A stretch of DNA of 64,000 nucleotides from Pseudomonas putida (lineage in GTDB: Bacteria > Pseudomonadota > Gammaproteobacteria > Pseudomonadales > Pseudomonadaceae): positions 4,092,001 through 4,156,000 of the forward strand of contig NZ_CP011789.1 of NCBI RefSeq assembly GCF_001636055.1, written 5' to 3'. Below, piece after piece: positions 47,312-56,554 of the stretch. A model generated the notes under the pieces. The model saw only the letters and a program-made list of their open reading frames with translations. It was not told the DNA's origin and searched no databases. A program made the position numbers and the translations under genes. Position 1 is the stretch's first letter. Every line of letters begins with the position of its first letter.

Positions 47312-48379
47312 ATGACGCTCACCGACCAGTCCACCCAGGTCCGCCCCGGCGAAGAACTCGATGCAGCCATCATCGATCCTTACCTCAAGGCGCATATCCC
47401 GGGCCTCGCAGGCACCCCGAGCATCAGCCAGTTCCCCGGCGGCGCCTCCAACCTCACGTATCTGGTCGCCTACCCCGAGCGCGAGTTCGTGCTGCGTCGT
47501 CCGCCCTTCGGACACAAGGCCAAGTCGGCCCATGACATGGGCCGCGAGTTTCGCATCCTCAACCAGCTCAACGACGGCTTCCCGTTCTGCCCCAAGGCCT
47601 ATGTGCACTGCACCGACGAGTCGTTGATCGGCGGCGAGTTCTACGTGATGGAGCGGGTCAAGGGCATCATCCTGCGCTCGGACCTGCCGCCGGAGCTGAA
47701 CCTCGACGCCAGCCGCACCGAGGCGCTGTGCAAGAGCTTCATCGACCGTCTGGTGGAACTGCACCAGGTCGACTACAACGCCTGCGGCCTGGCCGACCTG
47801 GGCAAGCCCGAAGGCTATGTGCAGCGTCAGATCGAAGGTTGGTCGAGCCGCTACGAAAAAGCCCTGACCCCGGATGCGCCGCGCTGGGAAGAGGTGATCG
47901 CCTGGCTGCGCGAGAAGATGCCCGCCGACCACGCGCGCCCTGGCATCGTGCACAACGACTACCGCTTCGACAACGTCATCCTCGATGCCAGCAACCCCAT
48001 GCGCATCATCGGCGTACTGGACTGGGAGATGGCGACCATCGGTGACCCGCTGATGGACCTGGGCAACAGCCTGGCCTATTGGATCGAGGCCAACGACCCG
48101 GCACCGGTGCAACTGATGCGCCGCCAGCCGAGCAACGCCCCCGGCATGCTGACCCGCCGCCAGTTCGTCGACTATTACGCCGAGCGCGCCGGCATTCGCA
48201 TCGACAACTTCGACTTCTATTACTGCTACGGCCTGTTCCGCCTGGCCGGGATCGTCCAGCAGATCTACTACCGCTTCTTCCACGGCCAGACCCAGGACAA
48301 ACGCTTCGCCCAGTTCATCCACATGAACCGGCTGCTGGAGCAGATGAGCCTGCAACTGATCGGCAAATCCACTCTGTAA
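47312..48379 (+). CDS. Phosphotransferase (APH/ACAD10-type kinase) family protein
   Basis: 355 aa. ISQFPGGASNLTYLVAYPEREFVLRRPPFG is the nucleotide-binding start, VHNDYRFDNVIL the catalytic loop (Asp), IIGVLDWEMATIGDPLMDLG the metal-binding DxD-like motif. In ACAD10/11 and bacterial relatives this kinase phosphorylates 4-hydroxyacyl-CoA for lactone or hydroxy-acid breakdown. Paired with the SDR 24 bp downstream, so a role in hydroxy-fatty-acid metabolism is plausible. Confidence 0.88.
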   Translation: MTLTDQSTQVRPGEELDAAIIDPYLKAHIPGLAGTPSISQFPGGASNLTYLVAYPEREFVLRRPPFGHKAKSAHDMGREFRILNQLNDGFPFCPKAYVHCTDESLIGGEFYVMERVKGIILRSDLPPELNLDASRTEALCKSFIDRLVELHQVDYNACGLADLGKPEGYVQRQIEGWSSRYEKALTPDAPRWEEVIAWLREKMPADHARPGIVHNDYRFDNVILDASNPMRIIGVLDWEMATIGDPLMDLGNSLAYWIEANDPAPVQLMRRQPSNAPGMLTRRQFVDYYAERAGIRIDNFDFYYCYGLFRLAGIVQQIYYRFFHGQTQDKRFAQFIHMNRLLEQMSLQLIGKSTL

Positions 48380-48403
48380 CCGGCGACAACAAGGAAAACC
48401 AGC

Positions 48404-49171
48404 ATGTCCAAGACCCAACTGTTCGACCTTGACGGCAAGATCGCCTTCGTTTCCGGCGCCAGCCGCGGCATCGGCGAAGCCATCGCCCATTTGCTGGCTC
48501 AACAAGGGGCCCATGTGATCGTCTCCAGCCGCAAGCTCGACGGCTGCCAGCAGGTCGCCGACGCAATCATCGCAGCCGGCGGCAAGGCTACACCGGTGGC
48601 CTGCCATATCGGTGAGCTGGACCAGATCCAGCAAGTGTTCGCCGGCATCCGCGAGCAGTTCGGACGCCTGGATATCCTGGTCAACAATGCCGCCACCAAC
48701 CCACAGTTCTGCAACGTACTCGACACCGACGTCAGCGCCTTCCAGAAGACCGTCGACGTGAACATCCGCGGCTACTTCTTCATGTCGGTGGAAGCCGGCA
48801 AGCTGATGCGCGAGCACGGCGGTGGCAGCATCATCAACGTAGCGTCGATCAACGGCGTGACACCGGGCTTGTTCCAGGGCATCTATTCGGTGACCAAGGC
48901 TGCGGTGATCAACATGACCAAGGTCTTCGCCAAGGAGTGCGCGCAGTTCGGCATCCGCTGCAACGCCCTGCTGCCGGGCCTGACCGACACCAAGTTCGCC
49001 TCGGCACTGGTGAAGAACGACGCCATCCTCAACGCCGCCCTGCAGCAGATTCCGCTCAAGCGCGTAGCCGACCCGAGCGAGATGGCCGGCGCGGTGCTGT
49101 ACCTGGCCAGCGACGCGTCGAGCTACACCACCGGCACGGCGCTCAACGTCGACGGCGGCTTCCTTTCCTGA
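48404..49171 (+). CDS. Short-chain dehydrogenase/reductase (SDR)
   Basis: 255 aa. Cofactor motif VSGASRGIGEAIA, NNAATNP, Ser of NVASINGV, catalytic Tyr-x3-Lys in YSVTKAA, end GTALNVDGGFLS. NAD(P)-dependent oxidoreductase acting on an alcohol or ketone, probably acyl-type, given the kinase before it. Same operon as 47312. Confidence 0.92.
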   Translation: MSKTQLFDLDGKIAFVSGASRGIGEAIAHLLAQQGAHVIVSSRKLDGCQQVADAIIAAGGKATPVACHIGELDQIQQVFAGIREQFGRLDILVNNAATNPQFCNVLDTDVSAFQKTVDVNIRGYFFMSVEAGKLMREHGGGSIINVASINGVTPGLFQGIYSVTKAAVINMTKVFAKECAQFGIRCNALLPGLTDTKFASALVKNDAILNAALQQIPLKRVADPSEMAGAVLYLASDASSYTTGTALNVDGGFLS

Positions 49172-49993
49172 TCAGCCCTTGCGCGCCTGCAGCGTGTAGC
49201 TCAACGGCAGGCGCTCGGGCCGCTCCGCCAGGCGCCACTCGCCGTCGGCGCCCTTGAGCATCTGCCCGGGCAACGCCTCCCACGGGATGCTCGGGTGCTC
49301 GACCAGGGCGGTCAGTTGCATGCCTTGTTCAAGCAGCGCCGTGATGATTTCGCCAAGGCCGCGGTTCCAGGAATGGGTCTCGGTTTGTGCCAGGCGATGT
49401 TCGCTTTCGACGTAGGTCTGGTCGCTGTGGAAGATGAGCGGCGCCTCATGCTCGAAGTACGGGAAGTCGACCTGCAGGCGATCGGCGTGGGTTTCGTCGA
49501 GCGTCCACAACATCGGGTGCCCCTCACGCAGGAACAGCCGCCCGCCCGGCTTGAGCAATGCCGCGACATTCTGCGCCCAGCGCTGGATGTCCGGCAGCCA
49601 GCACAGTGCGCCGATCCCGGTGTAGATCAAGTCATAACTCGCCTTGGGCAGCACCTCGCTGGCACGGTAGACATCCGCCTCGACATAGTCGATATCGGTG
49701 CCACAGCGCTCGGCCAGCAACCGCGCCTGCGCCAGCGATGCGGGCGAAAAGTCCAGCCCGCTGACCTGCGCGCCCAGCCGCGCGAGCGACAAGGTGTCGG
49801 TGCCGATGTGGCATTGCAGGTGCAGGGTCTTGAGGCCTTGTATATTGCCCAGGCGCGGCAGGTCGAAGCGCACGACTTCGGAAAGATGCGTGGCAGACTG
49901 CACGAAGCATTCGACTTCATAGCCCGGCGAGGCGGCGTGCAACGGCGCCCGCTCGTCCCAATTGGCGCGGTTGAGTTCCAGTGACGGATTCAT
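49172..49993 (-). CDS. Class I SAM-dependent methyltransferase
   Basis: 273 aa from ATG 49993. TLHLQCHIGTDTLSLARLGAQVSGLDFS is the SAM-binding motif (the first GxGxG is replaced by QCHIGTD, a known UbiE-like subgroup). DLIYTGIGALCWLPDI and FLREGHPMLW follow. Substrate is unknown. Its stop abuts the SDR stop in convergent orientation. Confidence 0.85.
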   Translation of the reverse strand: MNPSLELNRANWDERAPLHAASPGYEVECFVQSATHLSEVVRFDLPRLGNIQGLKTLHLQCHIGTDTLSLARLGAQVSGLDFSPASLAQARLLAERCGTDIDYVEADVYRASEVLPKASYDLIYTGIGALCWLPDIQRWAQNVAALLKPGGRLFLREGHPMLWTLDETHADRLQVDFPYFEHEAPLIFHSDQTYVESEHRLAQTETHSWNRGLGEIITALLEQGMQLTALVEHPSIPWEALPGQMLKGADGEWRLAERPERLPLSYTLQARKG

Positions 49994-50077
49994 GGACACT
50001 TCCCTGTGCGGAAAACCGCCACGTTAACCGGCCAGGAGGCAGGCCGACAACCAGCCATTCAGGGAGAGAACGCCAGC

Positions 50078-50449
50078 ATGAAGACCTACAAGGGCGGCTG
50101 CCTGTGCGGTGCAATCCGCTTCGAGGCCGATGGACCAGCGGGCAATCCCCACCACTGCTCGTGCCGCTGGTGCCAGCAGCACACCGGAGCACTGGTGGCG
50201 AGCTGGGTGGAGTTCGATCGTGCGCAAGTGCGCTGGGTCGGTGCCGGCGGTGCGCTTGACACCTGGCGCTCTTCGGATTATTCCAGCCGGGCATTTTGCC
50301 GATGCTGCGGCAGTTCGGTAGGCGCGATCGACGATGCACCGACGGTGGCGTTGCTGCTGGGGTGTTTCGATGAGATCGAGGACGAGCGCCTGGTACCGAC
50401 CGGGCACTCGTTCGAGGACCGCTGCCCAAGGTGGATGCAGCGGGGTTGA
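50078..50449 (+). CDS. GFA (glutathione-dependent formaldehyde-activating enzyme) family protein
   Basis: 123 aa from ATG 50078. GGCLCGAIRF, HHCSCRWCQQHTGA and FCRCCGSSVG are the three zinc-binding Cys groups of the GFA/CENP-V fold. Exact reaction is not known for most members; the group includes carbon-sulfur lyases and S-hydroxymethyl-glutathione binders. Confidence 0.88.
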   Translation: MKTYKGGCLCGAIRFEADGPAGNPHHCSCRWCQQHTGALVASWVEFDRAQVRWVGAGGALDTWRSSDYSSRAFCRCCGSSVGAIDDAPTVALLLGCFDEIEDERLVPTGHSFEDRCPRWMQRG

Positions 50450-50482
50450 TGGGGCTTTCCAGGACCGCCGTGCGGCCCGAGG

Positions 50483-52579
50483 TTACAACGACAGACTCAT
50501 GCTCACACTCAGGTTGCGCGGCTCGCCCGGCATGTTCCACGCCGCGTTGTAGCCGCGTTCGTAGTACTTGCGGTCGAAGACGTTGTTCAGGTTCACCCCG
50601 AAACTCAACTGCTCGCTGGCCTTGTAGTGCGCCAGCAAGTCCAGCGTGCTGTACGCCGGCAGGCGCAGGTCACCGCCCGCCTGCCCGGAGCGCTCACCCA
50701 CGTAGTTGGCCGAGGCGCCGACATCCGAGCCACGCAGCCAGCCGTTCTGGAACTCGTGCACCACCATCAGGCTGCCGCTGTGCCGAGGAATGCCCAGCAG
50801 GTCGCTGCCCTTGGGCAGTGCGGCATCGCCCTTGGTGACCTCGGCATCGATGTAGGCATAGGCACCGATCACCCGCACGGCCTCGGTGAGCTGCCCGCTG
50901 AACTGCACGTCCAGCCCCTGGCTGTGCGCCTTGCCCGCGGCGATGCTTTCACCAAAGGCATCGGTGGTGACGACGTTTTCCTTGTCGATGCTGAACAACG
51001 CGACAGTCGCACCGAGCCGGCTATCGAACAGGTCGAGCTTCAGACCCGTCTCGTAGCCCAGCCCCTTCTCCGGCTTGTACACCTGGCCCTGGGTGCCGAT
51101 GGCGTTGGGCTTGAACGAGGTGGAAGCATTGGCGAACACCCCCACTTCCGGCGTCCATTGATACAACAGCCCCACACGCGGCGTAGCGACTTCCTTGACC
51201 TGGCTGTTGCTTACCCCGGTGGCACGGTTCAGCGCCGTCTGCTCGACCCGTTCCAGGCGCACGCCGAGCAGGCCACGCCAGCGCTCGTCGAAGATGATCT
51301 GGTCTTGCAGGTTGAGCGCCTGGCTTTCGGTGCGTTCGAAGAAGTCATTGGGGTTGATCAGCGGCGGCTTGGGCTGGCCGTAGACCGGCTGGTAGATATC
51401 CAGCCCATAGCCGAGCGACGTAGCGCTCTGTGGGTATTTCTGGCTGTTGCGGTAGTTCTCGTACTCCAGGCCGATCAGGCTCTGGTGCTGCCAGCCGAGG
51501 AAATCGAACTGCCCGTGCAGTTCGGCCTGGGTAATGTTGTCGTTCCACTCGAAATTGCGTTCGCGGTAGAAACGGCTGATCGCCTGGCCGTCCACCCGCG
51601 ACGGCTCCGAACTGTTGCCGCGCAGGTGGCCCTGGGTGTAGTGGTTGGCCAGGCGCAGTTTCCAGTTGTCGTTCAGGTAGCGTTCCAGGGCCAGGTCCAG
51701 GGTCTGGTTGTCGTTGCGAATGTGGCCGTCGCTGGGCTCGCCGAGAAAGGTCGAGCGCTTCACGGATCCCAACTGGTTGTTGACCGCCGGAATACCCCGG
51801 TCGAACACCGATTCGGTGCGCGAGAATTCGGCATCCAGCAACAACCGTGTGTCAGGGTCGAGTTGCCAGCTCAGCGACGGGCTGACGATCTGTCGGCGGC
51901 TGTCGACGTGATCGCGGAAGCTGCCGTTATCTTCCACTGCCAGATTGACGCGCGACAGCAGGCGCCCCTCCTCGTCCAGCGGCGTGTTGACGTCGAGGCT
52001 GCCGCGGTAGCGATCCCACGTGCCGGCGCTGGCCTTCAGGCGCGTGAACGCCTCCTCCTGCGGACGCTTGCTGACGATATTGACCAGGCCACCCGGATCG
52101 CCGCGCCCGTACAGGCTGGCGGCCGGGCCCTTGAGCACCTCGATGCGCTCGATGGTGGAGGTGTCCGGTGCACTGTAGCTGCCGCGGTTGATGGCAAAGC
52201 CGTTCTTGTACAGCTCGCCGGTGGTAAAACCGCGCACGCTGTAGTTGAGGAAGGTCAAGCCACCGAAATTGTTCTGCCGGGTGACGCCACCGGCAAAGTC
52301 CAGGGCACGGTCGATGCGCGTGCTGTTGAGGTCTTCAAGCACCTGGCTGGGCACCACGGCGATGCTCTGCGGCGTGTCGCGCACATCGGTATCGGTGCGC
52401 GTCGCGGTGCTCGAGCGGGTGGCGCGATAGCCCTGCACAGGGCCGTCGGCGCGCTCCAGCAGATGACTGTCGCTGACGGTCAGGGCCTCGAGTATTACAG
52501 GTTCGGCAGCACTGCCGGGCAGGCCGAACACAGACAGGGAAAAACCCAGGCAGAACCGGGCGGGGAAAACTTTCATCAA
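50483..52579 (-). CDS. TonB-dependent siderophore receptor
   Basis: 698 aa with signal peptide (ARFCLGFSLSVFGLPGSAAEP). Plug domain: DTPQSIAVVPSQVLEDL, SVRGFTTGELYKNGF, IERIEVLKGPAASLYGRGDPGGLVNIVSKRP. 22-strand barrel, ending in LSVSMSLSL with its last strand. No N-terminal signalling domain, so not FecA-type. Imports an Fe-siderophore. AGGAG 8 nt before ATG. Divergent from the HTH-PAS-PAS gene 147 bp away, which may regulate it. Confidence 0.93.
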   Translation of the reverse strand: MMKVFPARFCLGFSLSVFGLPGSAAEPVILEALTVSDSHLLERADGPVQGYRATRSSTATRTDTDVRDTPQSIAVVPSQVLEDLNSTRIDRALDFAGGVTRQNNFGGLTFLNYSVRGFTTGELYKNGFAINRGSYSAPDTSTIERIEVLKGPAASLYGRGDPGGLVNIVSKRPQEEAFTRLKASAGTWDRYRGSLDVNTPLDEEGRLLSRVNLAVEDNGSFRDHVDSRRQIVSPSLSWQLDPDTRLLLDAEFSRTESVFDRGIPAVNNQLGSVKRSTFLGEPSDGHIRNDNQTLDLALERYLNDNWKLRLANHYTQGHLRGNSSEPSRVDGQAISRFYRERNFEWNDNITQAELHGQFDFLGWQHQSLIGLEYENYRNSQKYPQSATSLGYGLDIYQPVYGQPKPPLINPNDFFERTESQALNLQDQIIFDERWRGLLGVRLERVEQTALNRATGVSNSQVKEVATPRVGLLYQWTPEVGVFANASTSFKPNAIGTQGQVYKPEKGLGYETGLKLDLFDSRLGATVALFSIDKENVVTTDAFGESIAAGKAHSQGLDVQFSGQLTEAVRVIGAYAYIDAEVTKGDAALPKGSDLLGIPRHSGSLMVVHEFQNGWLRGSDVGASANYVGERSGQAGGDLRLPAYSTLDLLAHYKASEQLSFGVNLNNVFDRKYYERGYNAAWNMPGEPRNLSVSMSLSL

Positions 52580-52726
52580 CGACGCTCCTAAATTTCATGT
52601 AATAACATAACAATTTATGAACGATGCGAGGAATACCCGGATGAGAAAAAACCGCATTTGCCCGTCAACCTGAAGTTTACGGCTCGGGTATACTCGCGTT
52701 TCCGGCCCGCTTCCAGGAACCGCCCC

Positions 52727-53800
52727 ATGGTTGAAAACAGCTTTGCCTTTCGCCTCAAGGAATTGCTCGAACACCACAAGCTGACCCTGCAAGCCGTGGG
52801 CACCGCCCTGGGCATTTCACGCACCGCGGTGCACAAGTGGACTCGCGGTGGCGAAATCGACTACGACAACCTGCGCAAGCTCGCCGCTTTTCTCAAGGTC
52901 AACTGGATCTGGCTGCGCTACGGTGAAGAAGCCTTGCAGAGCGTCCAGCAGGCCGAGGTGGTAGAGCTGCCGATGACCGACGTGCGGCGCCGCTACACCG
53001 CCGAGATCATGGAAAGTGAAACCCGCATGAAACTGGCCCAGGAAGGCGCACGCATCGTCACCTGGGAGTGGAACCTGGTCACCGATGCAGTCACCTACTC
53101 GCCCAACGTCGAGGCGGTGTATGGCTGGCCAGTGCAGCGCAACGAAGAGTTCTGGGCGCATATCCACCCGGACGACATTCCGCCGATGCAGGCCATGTAC
53201 GCCCAGGCCGTTGCCGACGGCACCGGTTGCGAATGCGATTTTCGCATCACCCGCCCCGACGCCAGCCAATGCTGGATCGCCTCGCGCGCCACCGTGCTGG
53301 CCGACAGCGCCGGGCGCGCGGTGAAGATGGTCGGCATCAGCATGGACACCACCGAACGCAAAGTCGCCGAAGAAGAATTGCGCCAGAGCGAGGCGCGCTT
53401 TCGCACCATCTTCGAGTTCGCCTGGGGCGCGCTGGCCTACATCGATCCCGACGGCAGCTGGCAGCGGGTCAACGGCAGCTTCTGCGAACTGCTGGGCTAC
53501 CGCGAAGACGAGCTCTACGGCACTACCTTCCAGCAATTGACCCATCCCGACGACCTGCCGCACAACCTGCACTTGCTGCAGCGCCTGCTTGACGGCGAGA
53601 TCGACCGCTACGAAGTGGAAAAACGCGTACGCCACAAAAACGGCCACTACCTGTGGGTCCGCGCGCGCACTTCGTTGCAGCGCCAGGCCGACGGGCAACC
53701 CGAGCACCTGATCAGCGTATTCACGAACATCACCGCCGAACGCGAAGAACATGAACGGCTGCAAGCACATATCGCCAGGCTCGAGGCACGGCTGGGCTGA
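52727..53800 (+). CDS. HTH-PAS-PAS regulator
   Basis: 357 aa from ATG 52727. N-terminal HTH (RLKELLEHHKLTLQAVGTALGISRTAVHKWTRGGEIDYDNLRKLAAFL), linker, PAS 1 (about 100-220: ITWEWNLVTDAVTYSPNVEAVYGW, HPDDIPPM), PAS 2 (about 225-345: FRTIFEFAWGALAYIDPDGSW, LLGYREDELYGTTFQQLTHPDDL) and PAC ends. No kinase, GGDEF or EAL domain follows, so it acts as a one-component sensor-regulator. Unusual order: XRE-type DNA-binding domain before two PAS domains. Target is unknown; the neighbouring receptor is the first candidate. Confidence 0.8.
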   Translation: MVENSFAFRLKELLEHHKLTLQAVGTALGISRTAVHKWTRGGEIDYDNLRKLAAFLKVNWIWLRYGEEALQSVQQAEVVELPMTDVRRRYTAEIMESETRMKLAQEGARIVTWEWNLVTDAVTYSPNVEAVYGWPVQRNEEFWAHIHPDDIPPMQAMYAQAVADGTGCECDFRITRPDASQCWIASRATVLADSAGRAVKMVGISMDTTERKVAEEELRQSEARFRTIFEFAWGALAYIDPDGSWQRVNGSFCELLGYREDELYGTTFQQLTHPDDLPHNLHLLQRLLDGEIDRYEVEKRVRHKNGHYLWVRARTSLQRQADGQPEHLISVFTNITAEREEHERLQAHIARLEARLG

Positions 53801-53818
53801 TTCAGGGGGAGAGCTGCG

Positions 53819-54517
53819 ATGCTACCGGGAAGTGCGTCACTCGACAGCCAGCGTCAACAGCGGGTACAGCGCCGCGGCACGGTGGGGCTGTATTTCGTTG
53901 CCGCCTTGTCGGTACTCGCCGGCATGACCGATGCCATCGGCTTCATGGCCACGGGCGATTTCGTTTCGTTCATGAGCGGCAACACCACGCGCCTGGCGGT
54001 CTCGCTGGGCAGCGCCGAGCCTGGGCCGGTGCTGCGCCTGGCGCTGGTGATCGCGGCGTTCGTGCTAGGCAACGCACTGGGGGTGATCGTTGCCGCCAGA
54101 AGCGGCCGGCGTCACTGGCCCTTGCTGTGTGTGATCGCCCTGCTACTGGCGGTCGCCGGCATGCTGCCAGAGCCCATGCAACTGCTCGCGCTACTGGCGG
54201 CGGTGACCGCGATGGGCATGATCAATGCGGTGGTCGAGGAAGTGAACGGCCTGCCGATCGGCCTGACCTACGTCACCGGCGCGCTGTCGCGGTTCGGCCG
54301 CGGGCTGGGCCGCACCCTGTTGGGCCAACAACGGCTGGGGTGGCGCGTACAACTGGTGCCCTGGAGCGGCATGTTCATCGGCGCAGTGCTGGGTGTGTTG
54401 CTGGAGCAACGCTTCGAGCGAGCGGCACTGCTGGCCAGCGCGCTGACCGCCCTGCTGCTCGCCGTGGTCTCGTGGAAGATTCCACGGCGCTGGCAACTGC
54501 GCTACATGCCTCGCTGA
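53819..54517 (+). CDS. DUF1275 (YoaK) family membrane protein
   Basis: 232 aa with about six membrane helices. AALSVLAGMTDAIGFMATGDFVSFMSGNTTRLA is the DUF1275 signature; MGMINAVVEEVNGLPIGLTYVTGAL a second one. Inner-membrane protein of unknown transport role. 18 bp after the regulator gene. Confidence 0.9.
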   Translation: MLPGSASLDSQRQQRVQRRGTVGLYFVAALSVLAGMTDAIGFMATGDFVSFMSGNTTRLAVSLGSAEPGPVLRLALVIAAFVLGNALGVIVAARSGRRHWPLLCVIALLLAVAGMLPEPMQLLALLAAVTAMGMINAVVEEVNGLPIGLTYVTGALSRFGRGLGRTLLGQQRLGWRVQLVPWSGMFIGAVLGVLLEQRFERAALLASALTALLLAVVSWKIPRRWQLRYMPR

Positions 54518-54518
54518 C

Positions 54519-54869
54519 TCACAGGCAGGTTGCCGCCGCAGCCTTGCGCTGCAGAGCAACCATGTCGTTCTTGCGGGCGTAGTAATCGACCCGGGTCCCG
54601 CCAGCCTGCGGGTAGACGTCAACGAAGGATTCCGCCTCGCGGGTGTACACCGTCAAGCCACCGCCCTTGCGCGTGTCCAGGTAACCACTGGCGTCAACGC
54701 CGAAGCGCGATTCTTCCTGCCAACTGAACTGGATGCACTGGGCCACCAGCTCCGGCGCTTTCTGCGAGTCGAGGCGCGCGCTGGGCTGGCCGTTGCGCGC
54801 GGCCTCCATGGTCGACGAAGCGCAGCCAATCAACATCAGGGCTGCAGTCATCGGCAGTAGTGCTCGCAT
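54519..54869 (-). CDS. Small predicted lipoprotein
   Basis: 116 aa from ATG 54869. Lipoprotein signal RALLPMTAALMLIGCASS (lipobox LIGC). Mature part with CIQFSWQEESRFGVDASGYLDTRK and Cys near the end (TCL). Function unknown; conserved in Pseudomonas. Confidence 0.8.
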   Translation of the reverse strand: MRALLPMTAALMLIGCASSTMEAARNGQPSARLDSQKAPELVAQCIQFSWQEESRFGVDASGYLDTRKGGGLTVYTREAESFVDVYPQAGGTRVDYYARKNDMVALQRKAAAATCL

Positions 54870-55076
54870 GTTCCATCCTCGGGGCAAAAAGAAGCGACTG
54901 TAGCACTGGCGGTGATCGCGCGTGAATGCTCGTGCAGCGCAGCGGCATTCAACCCGGCGCTACCTGACCGGTGCCCACACCGGATCCTCTGCCACCAGCG
55001 CCGTGCCCGAGTCGGTGGTTAGACGAACGACATCGGCATGGTGCCCATCTGCCAATCGCTCACTCGTTCACGAGCA

Positions 55077-55105
55077 AGCCCGCGCCCACGAGAGTGGCGC
55101 GGGCT
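55077..55105 (-). terminator. Probable terminator of the aromatic catabolic operon
   Basis: AGCCCGCGCC/GGCGCGGGCT 10-bp stem with a 9-nt loop, 6 bp after the porin stop. No strong U-tract, but stem and place fit. Confidence 0.6.
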
Positions 55106-55110
55106 GTGCT

Positions 55111-56442
55111 TTAAAACAGCGGCAGGCTGTAGGTGATGTAGAGACGGTTCTCGTCCAGGTCACGCTGGTTGGCGTAGGTGCTGCGCAAGCTGGCGTTGCG
55201 CCAGGAGAACGACAGCCCCTTGAACATCTCGCCCTGCACCGCGTAGGTCACCCAGAAATCGCGCTCCCACTCATGCTGGTCACCCTGCGCCGACTTGGTG
55301 TTGTCGCCGCGCTGGTAGGCCAGCAGCGTGGTCAGGCCCGGAATGCCGACAGCGGCGAAGTTGTAGGTGTGCTGCGCCACCCAGGTCCGCTCGCCGGCCT
55401 TCTGGAAACGTGCACCGGTCTGGCGGTCGGTGATCAGGTAGGTGGCCGAGCCATCGCCCTGGTTGACGAAGGGAAAGTCGCTGTCGCCTTCAAGCTGCTG
55501 GTAGCCCAGGCTGAAACCGTGGCCGCCGAGGCTGTAGGTGAACAGCCCGGCAAACGCCTGGTTATCGACCTTGCCGTTGTTGCCGAAACCGGCACTGCGG
55601 TACCCCTCGGCCCGTCCAGCCACACTGCCGTTGCGCCCCGACGGACCACTGTCGAAATAGCGCAGGTCAGCCTTGAGGCTGCCCACCGGCAAGGCCAACT
55701 GGTGCACCAGGCCGACGAAGTGCTGGCGATAGAAGTCCTCCAGCTCACCGTAGTAGTACTGCAAGGTCAGGTCGCGGCTCACGGCGTAATCGACGCCGAA
55801 GAAGTTGAACGCATTGCTGCGCTTACCGAACGGCCCACCCGCTCCGGCAATCGCCATGCCTTCGTTGTTCGACGAGTTGCGGCTCTTGACTCGCTGGATC
55901 TGCCCGCCGGTGAACGTGAAGTTCTCCAGGTCGCGCGAGGTGATCTGCAGGCCTTCGAAGGTTTCCGGCAACAGGCGACCGTCGTTGAGGGTCAGCACCG
56001 GCATCTTCGGACGCAAGGTGCCGAGCCGCGCTTCGGTCTTGGCAACGCGCAGCTTGCCAGTCACGCCCAAGGTGCTGAACTCGTCCACCGCACGACCATC
56101 GCTGGCGGTGGGAAACACCAGGCCACCGCGGTTGGTGCTCTGCGGGTTGTAGTGGGTGCCCTTGCCCGAATCCAGACGGATGCCAAGCATGCCCAGAGCA
56201 TCGACACCGACACCGACGGCGCCCTCGGTGTAGCCGGAAGTGAAGTCGAACAGAAAGCCCTGGCCCCACTCCTCCTGCTTGGACGGGTTGGCGCTGCCGC
56301 TGCGGTTGTCCTGGTTGAAGTAGATGTTGCGCATTTCCAGGCGCGCATGGGAATCCTCGATCAGGCCAGCGGCCTGGCTGGTCAGGGGGGCCAGCGCCAG
56401 GGCGATCAGCCCGGGAGCGAAAGAAGATCGTTTGCAAGACAT
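55111..56442 (-). CDS. OprD family outer-membrane porin
   Basis: 443 aa from ATG 56442, GAGGAG upstream. Signal sequence up to SQAA, then GLIEDSHARLEMRNIYFNQDNR, the usual OprD start; EWGQGFLFDFTSGYTEGAVGVGVDALG; end DENRLYITYSLPLF. OprD porins of the OpdK group take up aromatic acids. Last gene of the operon (after the permease), so it probably lets the pathway's substrate through the outer membrane. Confidence 0.9.
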   Translation of the reverse strand: MSCKRSSFAPGLIALALAPLTSQAAGLIEDSHARLEMRNIYFNQDNRSGSANPSKQEEWGQGFLFDFTSGYTEGAVGVGVDALGMLGIRLDSGKGTHYNPQSTNRGGLVFPTASDGRAVDEFSTLGVTGKLRVAKTEARLGTLRPKMPVLTLNDGRLLPETFEGLQITSRDLENFTFTGGQIQRVKSRNSSNNEGMAIAGAGGPFGKRSNAFNFFGVDYAVSRDLTLQYYYGELEDFYRQHFVGLVHQLALPVGSLKADLRYFDSGPSGRNGSVAGRAEGYRSAGFGNNGKVDNQAFAGLFTYSLGGHGFSLGYQQLEGDSDFPFVNQGDGSATYLITDRQTGARFQKAGERTWVAQHTYNFAAVGIPGLTTLLAYQRGDNTKSAQGDQHEWERDFWVTYAVQGEMFKGLSFSWRNASLRSTYANQRDLDENRLYITYSLPLF

Positions 56443-56554
56443 GCTGTGTGCTCCTCGTTTCTTGTTGTTATGTGCAGCGCCGAACGCCAGGCGCAGGCAA
56501 GCCGCGCCCGACGCCGCTTCTGTCAGGAAGCGGGCGCTGGTACTCATTCAGGGA

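Noticed and set aside
47273..48817. 514-aa open frame on the minus strand
   Set aside because: Antisense to the kinase and SDR genes with full motifs.
50627..52591. 654-aa open frame on the plus strand
   Set aside because: Exact antisense of the TonB receptor; no domain, and the receptor frame is certain.
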